A stretch of DNA of 38,954 nucleotides from Candidatus Jorgensenbacteria bacterium RIFCSPLOWO2_01_FULL_45_25b (GCA_001781035.1 MFKK01000004.1:1-38954); one strand, 5' to 3'. Shown: positions 26,664 through 35,630, numbered from the stretch's first letter. Notes: a model not told the origin generated them from the letters alone. Made by a program: numbers and translations.

Positions 26664-28826
26664 ATGTTTACAAAAATCATAAAACGGGACGGTCGGGAGG
26701 TTCGTTTTGAAAAAGAAAAAATAACCGCCGCTATCGCAAAAGCAGGCACGGCAACGGGCGAATTTAGGGAAAGCATAGCGGAAAAGCTAACCGACCGGGT
26801 GCTCGCGTATCTTGAGAGTAAATTGGAGGGCAAGATGCCTCACGTGGAAGAGATTCAGGATGCCGTGGAGCGAATCCTGATGTGCTCGCGATTTAAGCAG
26901 ACCGCGAAGGCGTATATTCTCTATCGGGAACAGCACGCGGAAATGCGCGCCTTCGCGACCATGATGTCGCTGGGGCTGGTTGATAATTATTTGGAGAAGC
27001 TGGATTGGCAGGTGAAGGAAAACAGCAATATGGGCTACTCGCTTCAGGGGCTGAATAATTATATTTCCTCCGAAGTGAGTAAAACCTACTGGTTAAATAA
27101 GATTTATCCAGGCGAGGTTCGGCAGGCGTATGAAAAAGGAGATTTGCATTTGCACGATTTAGGCACGCTCGCGGTCTACTGCGTGGGATGGGATTTGATG
27201 GACCTTCTGACCGAAGGCTTTCGCGGAGTCTCCGATAAAATTGAATCAAGTCCGCCAAAACACTTCCGAACCGCTTTAGGGCAGGCTGTGAACTTTATGT
27301 ACACCTTACAGGGCGAGGCGGCGGGAGCGATTGCCTTCTCAAATTTTGATACCCTGCTCGCTCCTTTTATTCGTTACGACAATCTTTCGTATGAGGAGGT
27401 AAAACAAAGCCTGCAAGAATTCGTCTTTAACATGAATGTCCCAACCCGTGTCGGCTTCCAGACGCCTTTTTCCAATATTACGCTTGATTTAACGCCCTCG
27501 CCGAACTTCAAAGACCAGTCGGTCATCATCGGAGGCAAACCGAAGAATGAGACATACGCCGACTTCCAGGTGGAAATGGATATGTTTAACAACGCCTTCT
27601 TTGATGTGATGGGTGAGGGAGACGCGGCGGGTCGTGTCTTTACCTTCCCGATACCGACCGTAAATGTGACCCGCGATTTTAATTGGGAGAACCCGAATCT
27701 TCAGGGGCTTTGGAATATTACCGCGAAGTATGGCATTCCGTATTTCAGCAACTTTGTGAGTTCCGATTTAAAACCGGAAGATACTCGTTCCATGTGTTGC
27801 AGACTCCGCCTCAATTTAGAAGAGCTTGATAGGCGCGGAGGAGGTCTTTTTGGAGCAAACGCGCTTACCGGCTCGGTTGGCGTGGTAACCATAAACTTAC
27901 CGCGTCTTGCCTATCGGGCAAAAAGCACGGAGGGAGATGTGTCTGCTCACAAAAAAGATTTCTTTGAAAAGCTGGCAGTTCAGATGGACATCGCGAAAGA
28001 GAGTCTTGAGATAAAGCGAAAAATGTTGGAACGCTTCACCGACGCGAACCTTTATCCGTACACCAAGTTTTATCTGAAAAAAATTAAAGAGACATATGGC
28101 GAATATTGGAAAAATCACTTCTCAACCATTGGCTTGGTTGGCATGAACGAGGCGGTTCTCAATTTATTCGGAGAAGATATCGGTACGGAAGAGGGTCAGA
28201 AATTCGCCGCCGAAACTCTGGATTACATGCGCAATCGGCTCGTGGACTACCAAAAAGAAACAGGTAATTTGTATAACCTTGAGGCTACTCCGGCGGAGGG
28301 AACGGCATACCGTCTAGCTCTCAAAGATAAAAAATTGTATCCGGATATCATAGTGGCGAATGAAAAAGAATTTCGCGCGGGAGCCCAACCCTTTTACACC
28401 AACTCATCGCATCTACCCGTAAATTATACGGACGATGTGGTTGAAACGCTGAATATCCAGGATAATTTGCAGACAAAATATACAGGAGGCACCGTCATCC
28501 ATCTGTTTTTGGGAGAACAGATAAACGACACCCGTTCCGTCCCCTCCCTCATCAAAAAAATCTGTGAAAACTATAAATTGCCCTACTTTACCCTAACCCC
28601 GACATTCAGCATCTGCCGCGAACACGGATACTTAACTGGCGAACACTTCTTGTGCGAAACCTGCTCTAAGGAGTGCGAGGTATATTCGCGAATCGTGGGC
28701 TATTTGCGCCCGGTGAGCCAGTGGAATGCCGGCAAGCGGTCGGAATACGCTCTGCGTAAAATGTATAATCCTCAAAAGAATCTTTCTGAAAAAACAGTGG
28801 AGCAGATATCCGTCGTATACTCCTAG
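26664..28826 (+). CDS. nrdD: Anaerobic ribonucleoside-triphosphate reductase
   Basis: ATP-cone MFTKIIKRDGREVRFEKEKI; NrdD core; C-terminal CREHGYLTGEHFLCETCSKECEVYSRIVGYLRPVSQWNAGKRSEYALR. Confidence 0.95.
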   Translation: MFTKIIKRDGREVRFEKEKITAAIAKAGTATGEFRESIAEKLTDRVLAYLESKLEGKMPHVEEIQDAVERILMCSRFKQTAKAYILYREQHAEMRAFATMMSLGLVDNYLEKLDWQVKENSNMGYSLQGLNNYISSEVSKTYWLNKIYPGEVRQAYEKGDLHLHDLGTLAVYCVGWDLMDLLTEGFRGVSDKIESSPPKHFRTALGQAVNFMYTLQGEAAGAIAFSNFDTLLAPFIRYDNLSYEEVKQSLQEFVFNMNVPTRVGFQTPFSNITLDLTPSPNFKDQSVIIGGKPKNETYADFQVEMDMFNNAFFDVMGEGDAAGRVFTFPIPTVNVTRDFNWENPNLQGLWNITAKYGIPYFSNFVSSDLKPEDTRSMCCRLRLNLEELDRRGGGLFGANALTGSVGVVTINLPRLAYRAKSTEGDVSAHKKDFFEKLAVQMDIAKESLEIKRKMLERFTDANLYPYTKFYLKKIKETYGEYWKNHFSTIGLVGMNEAVLNLFGEDIGTEEGQKFAAETLDYMRNRLVDYQKETGNLYNLEATPAEGTAYRLALKDKKLYPDIIVANEKEFRAGAQPFYTNSSHLPVNYTDDVVETLNIQDNLQTKYTGGTVIHLFLGEQINDTRSVPSLIKKICENYKLPYFTLTPTFSICREHGYLTGEHFLCETCSKECEVYSRIVGYLRPVSQWNAGKRSEYALRKMYNPQKNLSEKTVEQISVVYS

Positions 28827-28850
28827 AGCCAATCCTCATATAATCAAGAT

Positions 28851-29540
28851 ATGGAGTTTGGAGGACTGGAAAAATTCACGCTTATTGACTACCCAGGCAA
28901 GATTGCCTGCGTTGTGTATACGATTGGCTGTAATTTTAGATGTCCCTACTGCCACAACCCGGAACTTGTGGATGAAACCGTTGAGACAAAAATCAAAGAA
29001 AGTGAAGTATTAGACTTCTTGGACAAAAGAAAGGATTTGCTGGACGGAGTAGTTATAACGGGTGGCGAGCCGACAATGCACGGAGATGATTTGTTGTGTT
29101 TTATGGCGGAAATTAAGAACCGCGGATTTTTGGTTAAGCTTGATTCTAATGGCACAAACCCCGATGTGTTGCGGGAAGCGATTGATAAGAAGATAGTTGA
29201 TTATATCGCCATGGATATAAAGTCGCCACTCTCCAAGTACGAGAGAACAGTCGGAAGGCCGGTAGACGCCTTGGCAATCAAAAAAAGCATACAAATCATC
29301 ATGTTCTCGCCGGTTGAGTATGAGTTTAGAACCACAATCGTAAAAGGGATGCTTTCTCCGGAGGATATTGAAGAAATCGCCCGTGAAATTAAGGGAGCAA
29401 AACAATACTATCTGCAAAAATTTGTCTCCACGAAAATACTAAACCCTCAATTCAAAAAAAAGGTAACATATAGTGAAGATGAGCTAAAGGCCATTCAAGA
29501 GAGAATAAGCAATGATGTTGCGTATTGTGGAATAAGATGA
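28851..29540 (+). CDS. nrdG: Anaerobic RNR-activating protein (radical SAM)
   Basis: FTLIDYPGKIACVVYTIGCNFRCPYCHNPELV; VITGGEPTMH. Confidence 0.93.
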   Translation: MEFGGLEKFTLIDYPGKIACVVYTIGCNFRCPYCHNPELVDETVETKIKESEVLDFLDKRKDLLDGVVITGGEPTMHGDDLLCFMAEIKNRGFLVKLDSNGTNPDVLREAIDKKIVDYIAMDIKSPLSKYERTVGRPVDALAIKKSIQIIMFSPVEYEFRTTIVKGMLSPEDIEEIAREIKGAKQYYLQKFVSTKILNPQFKKKVTYSEDELKAIQERISNDVAYCGIR

Positions 29541-30712
29541 CTATCTACCTTGATTATGCCGCGACGACGCCTCTTGACCCAGGCGTCCTTAAAACAATGT
29601 TGCCGTACATGAGCTCCGAGTACGGCAACCCGTCGTCTTTGCATGGAAGCGGAAGAAGGGCGGGAAGGGCGATTGAGGAGACGCGAAAAAAAGTGGCGGG
29701 CGTGATAAACGCTCTGCCGGAAGAAATTATATTCACGGGCTCCGGAACCGAGTCGGATAATCTGGCAATTTTAGGCGTCTCGCGGGCTAATAAAGCAAAG
29801 GGAAATCACCTCATCATTTCGGCTATTGAGCACAAGGCAGTGCTGGAATCCGTAAATCAGCTAAAAAAGGAAGGCTTTGAGGTGAGCCTGTTGCCCGTAA
29901 ATTCGGAGGGCGTGGTAGATATAAAAAAATGCCTTGAGCTCGTGAGAGATGAGACGCTTTTGGTTTCCGTGATGTACGCGAATAATGAGATTGGTACGAT
30001 TCAGCCGATACGGGAACTATCCGAAGCAATCAAAAAGAAACGCGGCAGAAGCTCCTTTCCGCTTTTTCACACGGACGCCTGCCAAGCGGCTGGTTACTTA
30101 TCCTTAGATGTCTGTGAGTTAGGCGTTGATATGATGACGCTAAATGGCTCAAAAATATACGGACCAAAAGGCATTGGGATATTGTACAAAAGAACAGGCG
30201 TGAAATTGGAACCGCTTATCGTCGGCGGAGGGCAGGAATACAATTTAAGGGCAGGAACGGAAAATATATCGCTTGTAGTCGGCTTCGGTGAGGCGCTTCT
30301 TTTGGCAGAAAAAATGAAAATTGCGGAATCAGAAAGATTAACTGCCTTGCGGGAGTATTTTATATCACGTCTCTTTGAAGAGATTCCGAATATCGTGCTA
30401 AACGGCGCAAGAAAAGAGCGTCTTCCGAATAATGTTCATGTTTCCATTTCGCACGTTGAGGGGGAAGCTATCCTGCTCATGCTGGATGAGCAAGGCATAG
30501 AAGTTTCAACCGGCTCCGCCTGCTCCGCAAACGACCTCAAGGCATCTCACGTGCTTCTGGCAATCGGTCAAACCGATGAGCTGGCGCATGGAAGCATCCG
30601 TTTTTCTTTTGGCAGAGATACGACAAAAGAAAAACTGGATGAGGCGCTAAAAGTTTTACCTTCGGTAGTCAATAAATTAGAAACCATATCGGCGACAACG
30701 GTAAATATATGA
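29537..30712 (+). CDS. Cysteine desulfurase (NifS/IscS family)
   Basis: IYLDYAATTPLDP, SGTESDNLAI, HTDACQAAGY, GSKIYGPKGIGILY, STGSACSAND. Confidence 0.95.
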   Translation: MTIYLDYAATTPLDPGVLKTMLPYMSSEYGNPSSLHGSGRRAGRAIEETRKKVAGVINALPEEIIFTGSGTESDNLAILGVSRANKAKGNHLIISAIEHKAVLESVNQLKKEGFEVSLLPVNSEGVVDIKKCLELVRDETLLVSVMYANNEIGTIQPIRELSEAIKKKRGRSSFPLFHTDACQAAGYLSLDVCELGVDMMTLNGSKIYGPKGIGILYKRTGVKLEPLIVGGGQEYNLRAGTENISLVVGFGEALLLAEKMKIAESERLTALREYFISRLFEEIPNIVLNGARKERLPNNVHVSISHVEGEAILLMLDEQGIEVSTGSACSANDLKASHVLLAIGQTDELAHGSIRFSFGRDTTKEKLDEALKVLPSVVNKLETISATTVNI

Positions 30713-31149
30713 AGGATGAAAAAAACACATGTGGTGGAAAAGGGTGGGTGTACAGCGAGACAGTGAAGGAACACTTCTTTAATCCTCAAAACATCCTGCG
30801 TGACGAAAAAGAATATGAGGCGGATGGAATAGGTATGGTCGGCAGTCCCGCGTGCGGTGATATGATGGTTGTTTGGATAAAGGTTGAGCCGGAAAAGAAA
30901 CAAATATCGGAATGCAAGTGGCGAACATTCGGTTGCGCTTCCGCAATCGCCTCAAGCTCAATGATGTCGGTTATGGCGACGGAACATGGCGGTATGACTC
31001 TCTCTCGGGCAAAAAAGATGATGCCGGAGGCGATTATAGAAAGATTGGGAGGACTTCCCGAAAGAAAGTATCACTGCTCTGTGTTGGGACACCTTGCTCT
31101 TCGGGAAGCGATAGAGGATTATGAGAAAAATCATGAGCACGGAGGATAG
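30709..31149 (+). CDS. Fe-S cluster scaffold IscU/NifU-like
   Basis: EHFFNPQNI, GSPACGDMMVVWIKV, WRTFGCASAIASSSMMSVM, KYHCSVLGHLAL. Confidence 0.92.
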   Translation: MKDEKNTCGGKGWVYSETVKEHFFNPQNILRDEKEYEADGIGMVGSPACGDMMVVWIKVEPEKKQISECKWRTFGCASAIASSSMMSVMATEHGGMTLSRAKKMMPEAIIERLGGLPERKYHCSVLGHLALREAIEDYEKNHEHGG

Positions 31150-31840
31150 AAAAACATACGTAGTGCGGGAAAGAATATCCGAAACACCAAGCGTTTCAAC
31201 CTTACGACTGGAATCGACTGACAACAACCTACCGGCTTATGTTTCAGGACAATTCATCACAGTCTATGTTTCGGAGACGGGGGAATCCGAAGGCAGGGCG
31301 TATAGCATATCAAGCTCGCCCGAAGAAGAAGCGCTTCACATTACGGTCAAGGCCGTTGGTAAGTGTTCAAATCGCCTTTGTTCTATGAATTTCGGCGATA
31401 CTCTAACCGCCTCGCTTCCATATGGCTACTTTTACAGCGAGTCGGACAAAAGCCCGCTCGTGATGCTTGCCTCGGGTATTGGTATAACTCCGTTTAGAAG
31501 TATCATCCGAAGCGCGGCAAAAAACACGCCCTCAAGAAAACTGGTATTGTGTTACACCAACGAAACAGTTGAGGACATCGTGTTTAGAAAAGAATTTGAT
31601 GAGCTTCAAAAAAGGAATGATAGCATTGATATAAATTACTTTATCACTCGCGAAGAAGACACTCCTCAATATATGATAAAAGGAAGAATGAACGCGGATA
31701 TTATCTTAAAAAAAATTGAAAACTTGGACAGCCCGGAATTTTTTATCTGCGGTTCAATCTCTTTCGTGAGAGATCTCTGGCGCGGTCTTCGTAATGCCGG
31801 CATTCAGGAAGAATCCATGTATACGGAAGCCTTCTTTTAG
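31133..31840 (+). CDS. Ferredoxin/flavodoxin-NADP reductase-like FAD-binding oxidoreductase
   Basis: FITVYVSETGESEGRAYSISSSPEE, MLASGIGITPFRSII, FFICGSISFVRDLWRGL. Confidence 0.88.
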   Translation: MSTEDRKTYVVRERISETPSVSTLRLESTDNNLPAYVSGQFITVYVSETGESEGRAYSISSSPEEEALHITVKAVGKCSNRLCSMNFGDTLTASLPYGYFYSESDKSPLVMLASGIGITPFRSIIRSAAKNTPSRKLVLCYTNETVEDIVFRKEFDELQKRNDSIDINYFITREEDTPQYMIKGRMNADIILKKIENLDSPEFFICGSISFVRDLWRGLRNAGIQEESMYTEAFF

Positions 31841-31862
31841 AAAAAAGGTATACTTAAAAAAT

Positions 31863-32606
31863 ATGACTGATATATTGCTTATGTCGCTTGTTGGTCTTAT
31901 CGGCGGTTTTGTGGGAAGCCAGGCGGGAGCCGGGTCGCTCATAACCCTGCCCGCCCTCTTATTTTTAGGCCTTCCGCCCGCGCTCGCGGTTGGAACGAAC
32001 ATCCTCTCCGCGTGGCTCACAAACGTAGTCGCCGCGCTTACCTACTGGCGAAAGGGAAAGCTTCGCAACCAAGAAACATTTTCACTTGGAATAATAGCAT
32101 TTTTTGGTTCATTGGGAGGCGCGTATCTGATTCTCTACATTCCTGAAGACCTGACCCGGAAAATAATCGGAATACTCTTCCTCCTCCTTATCGGCGTTCT
32201 TGTGTGGGAAAACGGCAAAAAAGGGGAGAAGGAAAAGAAAAAACCAAAACACGCGCTTGGTGTCGCTCATATAATTTCGTTTGTTCTTGGCGTGTATGGG
32301 GGCTTCCTCTCGGTTGCCGTCACAACACTTTTTATTCTAATGTTCGTCCTTCTCTTAAGACGGTCATTTGTGGAAGGAGTCGCGGAAGCGGTAACAGTGT
32401 CGGCTATTCTTCTCTTCGGCGCGCTCGTTGTCTTCGTAAAAGAAGGCTCTATAAACATGGCGCTTGCCCTCCCGCTTGCTATAGGGTCGGTAATAGGAGC
32501 TTATGGAGGAGCAAAAACAGCCATGAAGCTTGGTGAAAAATGGATAAAACCCCTCGTGGGTATTGTAATGATTGGCGCCGCGACAAAACTACTTCTAAAC
32601 TTTTAG
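31863..32606 (+). CDS. TauE/SafE family permease
   Basis: GGFVGSQAGAGSLITLPALLFLGLPPALAVGTNILSAW; repeated TM architecture. Confidence 0.88.
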   Translation: MTDILLMSLVGLIGGFVGSQAGAGSLITLPALLFLGLPPALAVGTNILSAWLTNVVAALTYWRKGKLRNQETFSLGIIAFFGSLGGAYLILYIPEDLTRKIIGILFLLLIGVLVWENGKKGEKEKKKPKHALGVAHIISFVLGVYGGFLSVAVTTLFILMFVLLLRRSFVEGVAEAVTVSAILLFGALVVFVKEGSINMALALPLAIGSVIGAYGGAKTAMKLGEKWIKPLVGIVMIGAATKLLLNF

Positions 32607-32641
32607 AACGCTAGAATTGACAAATTTAGCAAAAGATAATA

Positions 32642-32662
32642 TTACGAGGTTCAACCTCGTAA
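32642..32662. repeat. Palindrome TTACGAGGTT-C-AACCTCGTAA
   Basis: 10-bp perfect arms; same GAGGTT-N-AACCTC core as at 2847-2867. Confidence 0.85.
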
Positions 32663-32674
32663 GAGTTACTAAAT

Positions 32675-32944
32675 ATGGCAATTATAAAAAAGAAAATCTG
32701 GTTGGAATACTTTGATGCTATCGCGTCCGGCAAAAAGAAGTTTGAGCTTCGTCTAAACGACTTTGATATAAAAGAAGGAGACACGCTCATCTTGGAAGAG
32801 TGGAATAACAAGAAAAAAAATTACACGGGAAGGAAAATAGAGAAAAAGATAACCTATGTATTCAAATTCAAACCCGACGAACTCACATTCTGGAGTAAGG
32901 AGGAGGTAACAAAAAAAGGACTCCAAATAATCTCAATTGAGTAA
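32675..32944 (+). CDS. DUF3850/ASCH-like (PUA-fold) protein
   Basis: KIWLEYFDAIASGKKKFELRLNDFDIKEGDTLILEEW. Confidence 0.75.
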   Translation: MAIIKKKIWLEYFDAIASGKKKFELRLNDFDIKEGDTLILEEWNNKKKNYTGRKIEKKITYVFKFKPDELTFWSKEEVTKKGLQIISIE

Positions 32945-33015
32945 GTGTTAAGAAGCGCGACTTCCAAAACCTTGCTAATTTTCATATTATACCGTTATGT
33001 TACAATTTAACTGAT

Positions 33016-33558
33016 ATGAAACTCGAAAGGCAGGGACCAAACTATAGAAAAGTTAATGAAGAAGTTACAAAAATATTGCGAGCTAATTTTGTTATAGCTC
33101 CTCCTGTTCGCATTGAAGAGATTGCTCAAAACTATGGTTTAAAAATTGTTGAAGCAGATTTTAAGTTATATTCTGATAATGTTTCTGGGGTTATAGACCT
33201 AAAAACAAACACTATTTATGTAAATCAAAACGAGCCGGATGTTAGACAAGCATTTACTATTGCGCATGAATTAGCCCACTACATTCTTCATAAATCAGAA
33301 TTAGAAAAGGATCAAACAGGAAAACTTAGTGTATTGTATAGAAAAGCACTGGGGGAATTAAATCAAGATCCAAAGGAAAAAGAGGCGAACTGTTTCGCGG
33401 CAAATTTGCTTGTTCCCGCAGAACTACTTGAAAAATACAAAGATTATAATATTGATACAATAGCAAAAATCTTCGGAGTTTCTCAAGAAGTAATAGGATA
33501 TAGGCTACAATTTGAAAATGGAGGAAAGCAAAGGAAAAACACCGCAACAAGAATCTAA
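33016..33558 (+). CDS. ImmA/IrrE family metallo-endopeptidase
   Basis: FTIAHELAHYILH (HEXXH), CFAANLLVP. Confidence 0.9.
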   Translation: MKLERQGPNYRKVNEEVTKILRANFVIAPPVRIEEIAQNYGLKIVEADFKLYSDNVSGVIDLKTNTIYVNQNEPDVRQAFTIAHELAHYILHKSELEKDQTGKLSVLYRKALGELNQDPKEKEANCFAANLLVPAELLEKYKDYNIDTIAKIFGVSQEVIGYRLQFENGGKQRKNTATRI

Positions 33559-33961
33559 ACCAGAAAATTCCTCTAAGGGAGCCGAAGAAAACTCTGTACT
33601 CAGGTCTGAAGCAAACGTTTTGCGAGATATTTTGGGTTCTTTAGAGAGAAGCAAGGAAAAAGATTTAGATTTAAAAAATAGATATACTGAATCTTCTCTT
33701 GAACAGGAACGTAAAAAAATAGACAATGAAGGTTTGCAAAAATTTTATAAATTAAGAAGTCATTGGTCATGGTTTCTTTTTGGATTTATAACTTTTTTGT
33801 TGATGTTTCAAACTACTTTAACATTTTTAGTTGGTTGGAAAATGATGAGATTTTATGAAAACGAGGAATTTTTGAACATAGTGATTGGAGAAAATTTTGG
33901 GTTAATAGTTGGAATGGGATATATAGCAGTAAGATTTTTATTTAAAAACCCAGACAAATAA
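33518..33961 (+). CDS. Hypothetical two-TM protein overlapping the peptidase gene
   Basis: Overlaps the ImmA 3' end by about 40 bp in another frame; coiled coil then TMs WFLFGFITFLLMFQTTLTFLVGW and NFGLIVGMGYIAVRFLF. Confidence 0.65.
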   Translation: MEESKGKTPQQESKPENSSKGAEENSVLRSEANVLRDILGSLERSKEKDLDLKNRYTESSLEQERKKIDNEGLQKFYKLRSHWSWFLFGFITFLLMFQTTLTFLVGWKMMRFYENEEFLNIVIGENFGLIVGMGYIAVRFLFKNPDK

Positions 33962-34076
33962 ATCTTTAGAAGCCTAACTGCAAAAAATTTACTAAAAAAC
34001 GTTCTAATCCAAAGCAAGAAGAGCTTTCCTTTTTAGAAATTTTCAAACCCTGAATCGTTCCTCACCTATCTCCAAA

Positions 34077-34228
34077 GGCTATTCATGAGTCGTCGTACGG
34101 GATGTCTCGGAGGGGCGTTCAGCTTGGACTCTCGCGTTAGCGAGAGTGAACGCCCCGAGAGCCCAAGGCGGTCTCTCGTCGCAGGAACGAGAGAACCGCC
34201 GGTCCCGGTAGGCGACTCATGAATAGCT
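34077..34228 (+). repeat. Structured three-way-junction element, type 1 (copy B)
   Basis: GGCTATTCATGAGTCGTC/GGCGACTCATGAATAGCT; core near-identical to 25102-25252 but with a different hairpin tip (ACTCTCGC-GTTA-GCGAGAGT). Confidence 0.85.
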
Positions 34229-34308
34229 GTTTTCACATTATCAGGTAAAGACTCTCTTTCTTCGGGGTCTCGCAGGCGAATTGAGTTTGATTATCTCAAC
34301 CCAAGTGA

Positions 34309-34458
34309 GGGTTCTGGTTTGGTTTAGCGGAAGCTCTCGGAAAGGCGGCAAGCTTGGCTCCCCCGCCTTAGGCGGGGGATTGCCGCCTTGAGAGCGCAGG
34401 TTGCGCCACATCGCTGGAGTGTGGCGACAACCGGTTCCGATAAACCAAACCAGAACCC
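34309..34458 (+). repeat. Structured three-way-junction element, type 2
   Basis: 18-bp perfect outer arms GGGTTCTGGTTTGGTTTA/TAAACCAAACCAGAACCC; CGGAA/TTCCG; AAGGCGGCAA/TTGCCGCCTT capped by CCCCCGCC-TTA-GGCGGGGG; GGTTG-CGCCACA/TGTGGCG-CAACC. Confidence 0.88.
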
Positions 34459-34478
34459 GAAAGAATACTTATGCACAG

Positions 34479-34532
34479 TTGCAAACTTCTTGTGTAGTGT
34501 ATAATAGAAACATACACAACATACACAACAAG
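34479..34532 (+). promoter_or_regulatory. Candidate lexA promoter/operator
   Basis: TTGCAA-N15-TATAAT; inverted pair CTTCTTGTGTA (34486-34496) / TACACAACAAG (34522-34532) around the -10 box. Confidence 0.55.
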
Positions 34533-34571
34533 TCGAAAAACATTATCCACAGGTTAATAACAATAAGGAAT

Positions 34572-35231
34572 ATGAACACACTAACCAAACGGCAGAAGGA
34601 GGTTTTAGAACTTCTTCGCCAGCATATCGTTCGTCACGGCGCCTCGCCGACAATTGAGGAAATGGCAAAAAAAATAAAGGTCTCATCCCTCCGAACAGTA
34701 ACCCAATATCTGGAAGCGCTTGAAAAGAAGGGATATATTCTCCGCACCAAAAACAAAAAGCGAAGCATTGAGCTCATCCGCAAACCGGACAGGGAGCTTG
34801 AGGAAATCGTCATGCTCCCGATTATAGGCGCCGCCGCCTGCGGAGGTTTGAATGTGTACGCGGAAGAATCTTTCAACGAGTTTATTCAGGTGTCCCGAAG
34901 CTTCCTCGGGAACCGCCGGGAAAATGACGTGATGATTATTCGCGCCTTCGGCCTTTCCATGCAGGACGCGGGTATAGAAGATGGAGACTTGGTGATGATT
35001 GAGTGCACGGAGGATATAAAAAATGGAGATGTTGTTACGGCTGTGATTGACGGCATGGCGGTTATCAAGAAAATAACCTTCACGCAAAACGCGGTTATCT
35101 TAGATCCCGTAACCTCCATCGGCTCATATCAGCAAATCGTTCTGCGACGCGACTTCAGGGTATTGGGAAAGGTGATTCACGTCATAAAAGCAGTCCAGCA
35201 CGAAGACGTTGAGCTGGTGCCGATAACGTAA
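34572..35231 (+). CDS. lexA: LexA family repressor (S24 self-cleaving)
   Basis: LTKRQKEVLELLRQHIVRHGASPTIEEMAKKI; AAACGG cleavage region, GLSMQDAGIEDGDLVMIE catalytic Ser, VIDGMAVIKKIT Lys. Confidence 0.92.
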   Translation: MNTLTKRQKEVLELLRQHIVRHGASPTIEEMAKKIKVSSLRTVTQYLEALEKKGYILRTKNKKRSIELIRKPDRELEEIVMLPIIGAAACGGLNVYAEESFNEFIQVSRSFLGNRRENDVMIIRAFGLSMQDAGIEDGDLVMIECTEDIKNGDVVTAVIDGMAVIKKITFTQNAVILDPVTSIGSYQQIVLRRDFRVLGKVIHVIKAVQHEDVELVPIT

Positions 35232-35348
35232 AAAAGAAAGGTGTGCATAACTATCACGCCTAAAGAAAAGAAAAAAGGTATAATAAAGACACGAAAGCTT
35301 TTGACAGCCTTGCAAAGAAACAAGGGAATTTTTTGTATCAAAAAAATT

Positions 35349-35618
35349 ATGAATAAAAACAACACAATAATAGCGGGAGTACTTGGGCTCGTGGTGGGTC
35401 TGGGAGTGGGATACTGGTACGGCGGACAAAGAGCGTCAAAGCAAGCTTACGAGAAGGCGGTATCGGATATAAAGGCGCAACAGGAAGAAATTGCGAAAAA
35501 AGCAGGAGAGGATGCGGCGGATAAAGCAAACCCATTCAAAGTCGAAAATCCTTTGGAAGGAGTAAAGGCAAATCCTTTCTCCGACGCGAAAAAAGCTCTT
35601 AATCCCTTCGCGGATTAA
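35349..35618 (+). CDS. Hypothetical membrane-anchored small protein with NPF repeats
   Basis: N-terminal TM IIAGVLGLVVGLGVGYWYGG; ANPFKVENPLEGVKANPFSDAKKALNPFAD. Confidence 0.7.
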   Translation: MNKNNTIIAGVLGLVVGLGVGYWYGGQRASKQAYEKAVSDIKAQQEEIAKKAGEDAADKANPFKVENPLEGVKANPFSDAKKALNPFAD

Positions 35619-35630
35619 GGCAAAAGAGCC

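Noticed and set aside
33505-33558. Frameshift between ImmA and the downstream protein
   Set aside because: Peptidase has a complete domain and the second ORF has its own ATG; overlap is more economical than a sequencing error.
25102-34458. Hammerhead-type ribozyme for the three-way-junction elements
   Set aside because: Three-way geometry is similar, but the conserved CUGAUGA and GAAA core strings were not found at the junction.
25102-34458. CRISPR array or integron attC cassette array
   Set aside because: Too few, too long and irregularly spaced repeats; no spacers, cas genes or integrase; no RYYYAAC/GTTRRRY pair identified.
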